A stretch of DNA of 12,505 nucleotides, taken from NCBI GenBank assembly GCA_017458545.1, contig JAFTBA010000219.1, positions 1-12,505 of the forward strand, written 5' to 3'. Positions 6,930-12,505 of the stretch are shown in pieces. The translations under genes and the position numbers were made by a program. The notes beneath the pieces are model-generated. The model was not told the DNA's origin and ran no database searches. It worked only from the letters and a program-made list of their open reading frames with translations. The DNA comes from Synergistaceae bacterium. Lineage in GTDB: Bacteria > Synergistota > Synergistia > Synergistales > Aminobacteriaceae. Each line of letters begins with the position of its first letter. Position 1 is the first letter of the stretch.

Positions 6930-7913
6930 TTACCTGCTAGAAACGAGAATACCTTTCTCGCCGAGATACTTCACTGCGCCTTTGTGGTAAGGTACTGCAG
7001 GATAACCGGCCGCTGTCTTGAGGCTGAGTGCCTGACCTCTTGCGTTGTTCGCTGAAACTTCGTCAAGGTTCTCAAAAATTCCGTACAGGAAATTGTATAC
7101 GTCATTAGCAGGGACATCATCGCGCGCAACGATTACCGAGTAAACTGCAACGGTAACATCATTCTCATCAGTTCCGTATGTAGTCTTGGGAAGCTCGTAT
7201 TTGCCGTAATAGGGGTGTTTGGCGATGAGGTCCATTATGTGCTTGTCGTCGAAGCTCACGAAATAAACTTTTACCGACTTAGCGAGTTCCGCAACCGCAG
7301 GGGTAGGAGTTCCGGCAACGATAAATGCAGCGTCAATCTTCCCTGACATAAGAGCCTCAACGCTCTCTGCAAATGATGCGTAAACAGGATTAACATCTGT
7401 ATCTATATCGAGGCCGTACGCTTCGAGTACGTCAAGTGCGTTGAAGAACGTTCCTGAACCTTCAGCACCTACGGCGATGGTTTTGCCCTTGAGGTCTTCG
7501 ATACGCTCAATTTTGGAATCGAGCGTTACTATCTGAACGGGCTCAGGGTAAAGCACTGCTACCGTTGAGAAACCTGAGTGTTTCGCAGGGAACAGCCTTG
7601 TGCCTCTTGAAGCGTAGAAACCTATATCGGTCTGAATGAATGCGAGGTTTACCATTCCGTTTTCGAGGGCTAAGATGTTTGCGACTGAACCATCTGACGC
7701 AATGACGTTGACGGCTGTAGTAGTCTTTTTGCTGACGACATCGGAGAGTGCTTTGCCGAACGCGAAGTACTCACCCTGTTCGCCTCCTGTAGCGAGCGAG
7801 AGACGTGTACCGTCCTTATACGGACCGCTCATGGGCATACCGCCTGAGGCTGCGAACGCAGAAAAAGACATCGCTAACACAAGAAGCATAGCGAGAGAAA
7901 ATGTTTTCTTCAT
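6930..7913 (-). CDS. TAXI-family TRAP transporter substrate-binding receptor (distal copy)
   Basis: This is the second periplasmic TAXI receptor, 327 residues, paralogous along its whole length to the one that follows. The signal peptide is MKKTFSLAMLLVLAMSFSAFA, probably cleaved at Ala21 or Ala22. Shared landmarks are ATGGEQGEYFAFG (41-53), LAFIQTDIGFYASRG, VQIVTL, DLKGKTIAVGAEGSGTFFNALDV, GKIDAAFIVAGTPT and AVPYHKGAVKYLGEKG at the end. The ATG at 7913 follows GGAGGT at 7921-7926 with 7 bases of spacing. An in-frame extension to 7961 would read through its own leader and is rejected. No permease lies next to it other than the one after the second receptor, so the two receptors probably share it or respond to different conditions. 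Differences cluster in the N-terminal lobe (for example PAKHSGFSTVAVLYPEP against DEEIKNFSTVANLYMEQ), which may alter ligand choice. Confidence 0.93.
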   Translation of the reverse strand: MKKTFSLAMLLVLAMSFSAFAASGGMPMSGPYKDGTRLSLATGGEQGEYFAFGKALSDVVSKKTTTAVNVIASDGSVANILALENGMVNLAFIQTDIGFYASRGTRLFPAKHSGFSTVAVLYPEPVQIVTLDSKIERIEDLKGKTIAVGAEGSGTFFNALDVLEAYGLDIDTDVNPVYASFAESVEALMSGKIDAAFIVAGTPTPAVAELAKSVKVYFVSFDDKHIMDLIAKHPYYGKYELPKTTYGTDENDVTVAVYSVIVARDDVPANDVYNFLYGIFENLDEVSANNARGQALSLKTAAGYPAVPYHKGAVKYLGEKGILVSSR

Positions 7914-7951
7914 TATGAAGACCTCCAATAAAAATTTTTTGTTGTCCGAAT

Positions 7952-7960
7952 ATTTTACCA
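7952..7960 (-). promoter_or_regulatory. Candidate extended -10 promoter of the distal TAXI gene
   Basis: TG-G-TAAAAT reads on the minus strand in the 60-base gap after the TrpR-like gene and 25 bases before the ribosome binding site. Sequence and layout resemble the leader of the second TAXI gene. No clear -35 is seen. Confidence 0.45.
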
Positions 7961-7973
7961 CGTGCCTAATAAA

Positions 7974-8255
7974 CTACAGCCCGGACAAAACGCTCCTATA
8001 ACCTCCCGAACCTGAGTCAAGACATCTTTTGACACGGCTTATAGTTGCTGTTCCTGCGCCGGTAGCTTTCATGATTTCGGAGTAAGTTTTAGACTCGCTG
8101 AGTAACCTGGCAGCCTCTAATCTCTGAGCCATAGCTCTTATTTCGCCGGGAGAAGCAACGTCCTCAAGGAAAGCATAGACGCTCTCAGTGTCATTGAGGT
8201 TGACGAATGCCCTGCAAAGATTCAATACCTGCTCATTACGAAGAGGCTCCGTCAT
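7974..8255 (-). CDS. TrpR-like protein, YerC/YecD family DNA-binding regulator
   Basis: This 93-residue all-helical protein belongs to the Trp repressor superfamily (YerC/YecD branch). The pattern is a dimerisation region (residues 9-33), SPGEIRAMAQRLEAARLL at 35-52, and a helix-turn-helix at about 57-78 (TYSEIMKATGAGTATISRVK). This is the standard architecture of the YerC branch, which lacks an established tryptophan response. It presumably binds DNA as a dimer. The target is not known from the sequence, but the nearest candidates are the TAXI promoter 60 bases downstream and the channel promoter. The ATG at 8255 is preceded by GAGGT (8264-8268, spacing 8). The first 20 bases overlap the end of the channel gene in another frame, suggesting translational coupling. 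Family assignment is confident; function is inferred only. Confidence 0.88.
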   Translation of the reverse strand: MTEPLRNEQVLNLCRAFVNLNDTESVYAFLEDVASPGEIRAMAQRLEAARLLSESKTYSEIMKATGAGTATISRVKRCLDSGSGGYRSVLSGL

Positions 8256-10527
8256 TTTTCACTACCTCATTAATTTTCTCAGTGTCCTCAGCTTTCGGGG
8301 TGTGGGCAAAATGTATGACTCTCTGCGGATAAGGTACTTCGATTCCTTCACGGCTGAATACTGCGGCAATATGATGTCTCATATCGCTTGAGACTTTCAT
8401 GCCTGAGGATTTACGCAGTTCAATCCAGTAATATATCTCGAACTCCAAACCGTCATCGCCGAAATTCTTAAAGATTACGAAAGGTGCAGGATCTTTGAGA
8501 ACCTGTGAATGTTCTTTCGCAACGTCAATGAGTATCTTCTCTACCTTTCTTGTGTCGGATTCGTATGAGACACTTACTTTGAGGATTTCGCGTTTCTTAA
8601 CGTCAGCACCTGTCCAGTTGGTTACGCTGTTCTCAAGGAAATACCTGTTGGGTAATACGACATCGAACCCGTCCCAAGTTTTTATTGTTGTTGAACGCGA
8701 GCCTATATCCGTTACAGTACCCTGAGTACCTGCGACATCAATTATGTCATTTACTTTGAACGGTCTGCTGAATATTACGATGAAACCGCTGATGAGGTTG
8801 TTAAATATGTTCTGCATTCCGAAACCTATACCGACCGCCATAGCACCGCCCATAAACGCAAACGCTGTCAACGGTATATCGACAATGTTCAGCGCAATCA
8901 GTGCGAATGCTATCCACAATATATAGAACACTATGCGCTGAATCGCATTAGCTGCTGTGATACTGGCTTTAGCACGGCGCATTATTCTGCGTTTAATGGC
9001 ATTGCTCCCCCACGAACTGAGGAAGAAACTTGACAGCAGTACCATTATTGCAATAGCCAGCTTGCTTACTGTAACAGAATAACCTTCGCCCTGCCATAAC
9101 TCGGTGTTGAGGAATCCCATAATAGTCTCTTTGCTGAATGAGCTGACCTTCTCGGCTATGCGTACAGCGCTCAAATTGTCGTTAGCCTCAGCGTTGAGTC
9201 TCTGAACCAGGAATATTATGTTAGGCAGCAATGACTCAAAACGGTTGAAGACCTCAGCGACCATTTTGCGGTGGCTGTCTGCGGCCTGTATAATGCTCTG
9301 GCGGATTGCTCCCGTAACCCCTTCACTGTCAGCCTGAGCCTGAACCTGCTCAACCTGACGGAGTGTTTCTGCCTCAAGAGCTCTTACCCCGTCCAACTGA
9401 CGCTGTAATTCCTGTATTCTGTTCAGTGATGACTCGCGTATCTTCCAGATTTCTTCGCCCGGTACTTCGTCGTGAAACAGCCTGTATCTTGTGCGCCAAA
9501 TCTCCTGAGCTTCGCGGTTAAGTTCAATTTCATTCACAAGCATTTCGAACATGTATTCCCAGTAACTGACTCTGGCCTGACGCACAAGATAATTCACTGA
9601 AACCGCCGTTAATGGTGTTACATCCGCCGAACCCATAGCAGCCTTTGCCTTTACGAGCGCGGAGTTTGCGGAATCGAGAGCTTTTTGTGATTCGCTTAAT
9701 TCTGTTGTGAGGACTCCTATTCTTTCCTGAATCTTAGCGAGTCTGTCATCGAGTGCCTGTTGAGAGAATGAGAGTTTTGACTGCATATCGGCAAGCCGTC
9801 TTCTGCGTCTCTGAATGGCCGTAATATTTTTATCGAACAGTGCCATTTCCGTGCGTAACTGTAAGCGTGAAAATGCTGCTTTAATTCTTGCGAGCTCAAG
9901 GTCAAGTATGTGCGTGTGAGGAAATTCGAGTGCTTTGCCTCCATCCTGAGCGGTTTTAAGTTGTTTCTGTAACGTTGCCGCTTCAGAGAGGTCTAATTTG
10001 AGTCTGCTTATTTTAGACTGGAGATAGAAGACCTGAACGTCAATACCTCTTGAGAGTTTCGAGATTTCCTTGCGCATGTTATCGCTTGCGAATATATCGG
10101 GCGATACAGTGTTGCCGAGTAAAGCTATGTCATCTGACTTAGGGCCTTCGGATGAATTTGCTAAGGCTTGGATCATAGCACCGTAAGAAGTGTATGCAAG
10201 ACTGAGTTCGGAGAGAATACGCAGATGAATTTCGCGCTGTTCGGGAGTGTAACCCCATGCAGCCATATCATTCGAGGCGTTTTCCGAGAGGGCTGTGAGT
10301 TCCTGAATACGGCGTGCAATGTCCGGGCTGTTGAGCTTTAATCCTGAGAGTTCTGTTTCTGCTGAAGCTCTGAGCTTTGAAATGTCTGAGCTTATTTCGT
10401 TTTGAAGCCGCGTCAGGTGATCTGAAGTTGTTTCATTTGTCTCGGCGCATTGAACCGAATCATTACCCGTCAAAAACAAAACGGCTGTAACCAAAATGAA
10501 TGTGATAAATTTTTTCGGTAAGTGCAA
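8236..10527 (-). CDS. Large MscS-family mechanosensitive channel with periplasmic coiled-coil domain
   Basis: This is an inner-membrane channel that opens under membrane tension to release solutes on osmotic downshock. The 763-residue protein has an N-terminal signal peptide (about 1-28), then some 450 residues of charged, heptad-like helices (coiled coil, strongest at about 165-295 and 365-400). Membrane helices follow at about 484-505 and 529-547. The pore helix spans about 551-590 and is rich in Gly and Ala (GGAMAVGIGFGMQNIFNNLISG at 560-581). The cytoplasmic beta domain has RPFKVNDIIDVAGTQGTV and LPNRYFLENSVTNW, and the family end PYPQRVIHF is at 732-740. It therefore resembles the MscK/MscM-size class, but with fewer membrane helices. 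The start is TTG at 10527, supported by AGGAGGA at 10537-10543 and by the signal peptide that follows at once. The gene is translationally coupled to the TrpR-like gene. Confidence 0.92.
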   Translation of the reverse strand: MHLPKKFITFILVTAVLFLTGNDSVQCAETNETTSDHLTRLQNEISSDISKLRASAETELSGLKLNSPDIARRIQELTALSENASNDMAAWGYTPEQREIHLRILSELSLAYTSYGAMIQALANSSEGPKSDDIALLGNTVSPDIFASDNMRKEISKLSRGIDVQVFYLQSKISRLKLDLSEAATLQKQLKTAQDGGKALEFPHTHILDLELARIKAAFSRLQLRTEMALFDKNITAIQRRRRRLADMQSKLSFSQQALDDRLAKIQERIGVLTTELSESQKALDSANSALVKAKAAMGSADVTPLTAVSVNYLVRQARVSYWEYMFEMLVNEIELNREAQEIWRTRYRLFHDEVPGEEIWKIRESSLNRIQELQRQLDGVRALEAETLRQVEQVQAQADSEGVTGAIRQSIIQAADSHRKMVAEVFNRFESLLPNIIFLVQRLNAEANDNLSAVRIAEKVSSFSKETIMGFLNTELWQGEGYSVTVSKLAIAIMVLLSSFFLSSWGSNAIKRRIMRRAKASITAANAIQRIVFYILWIAFALIALNIVDIPLTAFAFMGGAMAVGIGFGMQNIFNNLISGFIVIFSRPFKVNDIIDVAGTQGTVTDIGSRSTTIKTWDGFDVVLPNRYFLENSVTNWTGADVKKREILKVSVSYESDTRKVEKILIDVAKEHSQVLKDPAPFVIFKNFGDDGLEFEIYYWIELRKSSGMKVSSDMRHHIAAVFSREGIEVPYPQRVIHFAHTPKAEDTEKINEVVKNDGASS

Positions 10528-10569
10528 GTTAAAGAATCCTCCTGTTAATTTTAATCATAAATACTCGTG

Positions 10570-10575
10570 ATTATA
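10570..10575 (-). promoter_or_regulatory. Candidate -10 element for the MscS-family channel gene
   Basis: A perfect TATAAT lies on the minus strand 43 bases before the TTG start codon. The -35 region at 17-18 bases is weak, and TTGTGT lies at an over-long 20 bases. That region overlaps the inverted repeat at 10583-10600, so factor-assisted or repressed transcription is possible. Confidence 0.5.
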
Positions 10576-10582
10576 CGCCTCA

Positions 10583-10600
10583 TGTGTTATATTAAACACA
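10583..10600. promoter_or_regulatory. Inverted repeat in the divergent promoter region, possible operator
   Basis: TGTGTT and AACACA form perfect 6-base half-sites separated by 6 bases. The element covers the putative -10 of the flavoprotein gene and the -35/spacer area of the channel promoter. CRP/FNR-type sites have 8 bases between TGTG and CACA, whereas here there are 10, so this is not a standard CRP site. No binding protein can be named. Confidence 0.4.
10585..10593 (+). promoter_or_regulatory. Candidate extended -10 promoter of the flavoprotein reductase gene
   Basis: TG-T-TATATT fits an extended -10 element about 70 bases before the start codon. The best -35 at 17 bases is TCGTGA, a poor match. 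It lies within the inverted repeat described separately. Confidence 0.4.
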
Positions 10601-10664
10601 ATATTTTTCCCATAGCTCAGTTCGTAAAATCTGAAAGTTCAAAGTTTAAGGAGGCATCTATGCT

Positions 10665-12505
10665 ATGAAGAAAAAGGTATTTGCACTTGTATCGGCCATA
10701 GTGATAATAATCATTATGGTAATCACTCAGCAGAACAGAGGCTCATCGTTAATGGGTAAGGGTACTGCTGACGGTTTCGGAGGCCCTGGAGCACTCAGCG
10801 TAACGGTAACCCTTAAGGACGGGAAGATAGCTGACGTTAAGGCTGAAGGCCCTAAGGAAACGCCCGGTATCGGTTCGGTAGCGGTCGAGAAAATGCCGGC
10901 CGAAATGGTCGCTAACAACTCCATCAACGTTGACGGAGTAAGCGGTGCTACAGTAACGTCAACAGGAATCCTCAAAGCAGCAGAAGAAGCACTCAAAGCA
11001 GCAGGAGTAAACCCTGCCGATTTCAAAGGAGCGGCAACAGCTAAGGCTGCTGAGGACAGGAAAGTTGACACCGACATAGTGATCGTTGGTGCAGGCGGTG
11101 CAGGAATGACAGCCGCAATAGTTGCAGCAGACGCAGGCAAGAAGGTAGTATTAATCGAGAAACAGCCCCTTGTCGGCGGAAACTCGGTCAGGGCTACAGG
11201 AGGTATGAACGCCGCTAAGACAAATGAGCAGGATGTAAACGACTTCAAAGAGAATGCAGGTGTCGAAAAAACATTAAAGGCTGCCGAAAAATTTGCGGAC
11301 AACAAAGCTGTTACGGAGCTTGCCGAAAAAGTCAGGGCACAGTGGGAAGCATACAAGGCCGAACCCAAAGGATATTTTGACTCGGTTGAACTTATGCAGC
11401 TTGATACTTTAATAGGCGGACACGGTATCAATGACCCTGAACTCGTAAAGACTTTTGCCGAGAACACCGGCGGTGCTGTCGAATGGCTGAAGACCGTAGG
11501 GATTGACCTTACATCTGTCGGAGCGTTCGGCGGTGCGTCGGTGAAACGTATTCACAGACCGCTCGATGAGAACAAAAAGGTTGTTTCCGTAGGGGCATAC
11601 ATGATACCGAGACTCGAAGCGGCCTGCAAAGCACGCAGCAATATAACCCTTATGACGGAGACTAAGGCCGTTTCAATTCTCACGAATGCTGACGGAAAAG
11701 TATCGGGCATTCTCGCGGAAGCTAAGGACGGTGCAAAGATCACTGTGAATGCGAGGGCTGTTATTCTTGCGACAGGAGGTTTCGGAGCGAACCTGAAACT
11801 TGTGTCTATCCTCAATCCTAAACTTGAGGGTTTCATGACGACCAATGCCCCCGGTGCGACGGGTGAAGGTATAGTGATGGCACAGGAATTAGGAGCAGCA
11901 GTAGTTGACATGAAACAGATTCAGATTCACCCTACGGTTCAGTTTGACACATCTGCGTTAATCACGGAAGGTCTCAGAGGGGACGGAGCGATTCTCGTGA
12001 ACAGTGAGGGCAAACGTTTCACGGACGAGACGGGAACTAGGGACGCGGTGAGTGCTGCTGAGATTGCACAGCCCGGATCATTTTCATGGCTCATAGTGGA
12101 TCAGAAGATGGCAGATGCCTCGAACGTAATCAAGGGATATATCTCAAGGGGTTACACGAAACAGGGGAACACTTACGATGAACTTGCGAAGGAAATCGGA
12201 GTACCTGCGGAAGAACTCGATAAGACTATGATAACATGGAACAAGAATGTAGAGGCAAGGAATGATTCTGAATTTGGGCGGACAAGTTTTGCACAGCCTT
12301 TGGATAAAGCACCGTACTATGCGATAAAGGTAACGGCAGGAGTCCATCACACTATGGGAGGACTCAGGATTGACAAATCGACACATGTTCTCAGGGCTGA
12401 CGGAACACCTATTGAAGGACTGTTTGCGGCAGGAGAAGTTACAGGAGGCCTTCACGGAGGTAACAGGCTCGGAGGTAATGCCGTAGCTGATTTCGTTGTG
12501 TTCGG
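10665..12505 (+). CDS. FMN- and FAD-binding flavoprotein reductase, fumarate reductase-like (3' end outside window)
   Basis: This is probably an extracytoplasmic or membrane-anchored reductase that passes electrons through FMN to FAD and reduces an unsaturated acid such as fumarate in anaerobic respiration. An N-terminal signal or anchor helix (6-21) leads to an FMN-binding domain (about 35-115) with the covalent-FMN motif SGATVTS at 93-99. The FAD domain begins with IVIVGAGGAGMTAA at 138-151. The active site matches flavocytochrome c fumarate reductases: His422 in IHPT, Thr434-Glu435 and Arg438 in TEGLRG, the proton-donor-type Arg459 in GTRD, His561-His562 in VHHTMGG and Arg601 in GGNRLGG. 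No CxxCH haem motif is present. The ATG at 10665 has AAGGAGG at 10648-10654. The last codons, perhaps 15-25, lie beyond the window. Related acrylate-type reductases are alternatives, but the His and Arg set favours a dicarboxylate. Confidence 0.9.
   Translation, partial: MKKKVFALVSAIVIIIIMVITQQNRGSSLMGKGTADGFGGPGALSVTVTLKDGKIADVKAEGPKETPGIGSVAVEKMPAEMVANNSINVDGVSGATVTSTGILKAAEEALKAAGVNPADFKGAATAKAAEDRKVDTDIVIVGAGGAGMTAAIVAADAGKKVVLIEKQPLVGGNSVRATGGMNAAKTNEQDVNDFKENAGVEKTLKAAEKFADNKAVTELAEKVRAQWEAYKAEPKGYFDSVELMQLDTLIGGHGINDPELVKTFAENTGGAVEWLKTVGIDLTSVGAFGGASVKRIHRPLDENKKVVSVGAYMIPRLEAACKARSNITLMTETKAVSILTNADGKVSGILAEAKDGAKITVNARAVILATGGFGANLKLVSILNPKLEGFMTTNAPGATGEGIVMAQELGAAVVDMKQIQIHPTVQFDTSALITEGLRGDGAILVNSEGKRFTDETGTRDAVSAAEIAQPGSFSWLIVDQKMADASNVIKGYISRGYTKQGNTYDELAKEIGVPAEELDKTMITWNKNVEARNDSEFGRTSFAQPLDKAPYYAIKVTAGVHHTMGGLRIDKSTHVLRADGTPIEGLFAAGEVTGGLHGGNRLGGNAVADFVVF

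Noticed and set aside
10583..10600. The inverted repeat as a CRP or FNR binding site
   Set aside because: The half-sites TGTG and CACA are 10 bases apart instead of 8, and there is no TTGAT-N4-ATCAA pattern.
10608..10654. tRNA-like words (CATAGCTCAGTT and GTTCAAAG) upstream of the reductase gene
   Set aside because: They resemble D-arm and T-arm sequences, but only about 45 bases separate the ends and no acceptor or anticodon stem can be drawn. Chance similarity is most likely.
10727..11467. A 246-codon open frame on the minus strand opposite the flavoprotein reductase, and a 119-codon one at 11552-11911
   Set aside because: Both are Ser/Ala/Pro-rich, low-complexity readings of the complement of a well-supported coding frame. 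They have no ribosome binding site or recognisable domain.

Overview
The window looks like a chromosomal segment of an anaerobic, probably diderm, bacterium of moderate GC content. Three things suggest this: a SecD/YajC pair, a mechanosensitive channel with a very large extracytoplasmic coiled-coil domain, and a TRAP-TAXI uptake system beside a haem-free fumarate-reductase-like flavoprotein. The combination fits the Synergistota (Synergistaceae) best. That assignment is inference from gene content, with no marker gene or rRNA to confirm it. Genes are densely packed, no gap exceeds about 150 bases, and I see no mobile element, CRISPR array, tRNA or rRNA.

Region 1 (1-3533, all minus strand) is a housekeeping run. 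In transcription order it holds an RqcP/YabO-like S4 RNA-binding protein, enolase (eno), a RidA-family deaminase, YajC, and the first 345 residues of SecD, which leaves the window. Enolase has a perfect TATAAT of its own. From ridA to secD the genes are almost contiguous, and yajC and secD share one base.

Region 2 (3593-7960, minus strand) is a TRAP-TAXI importer. It comprises two paralogous periplasmic TAXI receptors in tandem, then one fused 4TM/12TM permease, closed by a clear intrinsic terminator at 3593-3623. Each receptor gene has a similar extended -10 element, and a strong terminator separates the two. The 137-base spacer between the proximal receptor and the permease holds two RNA structures. 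One is a long imperfect hairpin whose arms are G-quadruplex-type repeats. The other is a hairpin that needs G-U wobbles and ends in six U, just before the permease ribosome binding site. Together they look like a device that makes receptor in excess over permease.

Region 3 (7974-10527, minus strand) holds a large MscS-family channel (TTG start) and, overlapping its last 20 bases, a small TrpR/YerC-like repressor that sits directly upstream of the first TAXI gene.

Region 4 (10528-12505) is a divergent promoter region followed on the plus strand by a membrane-anchored or secreted FMN-FAD flavoprotein reductase. It carries the full set of fumarate reductase active-site residues and runs off the window close to its end. 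Candidate promoters for the channel and the reductase lie about 13 bases apart and share an inverted repeat. I found no clearly new protein system. The most interesting signals are the RNA structures in the TRAP operon and the shared divergent operator.
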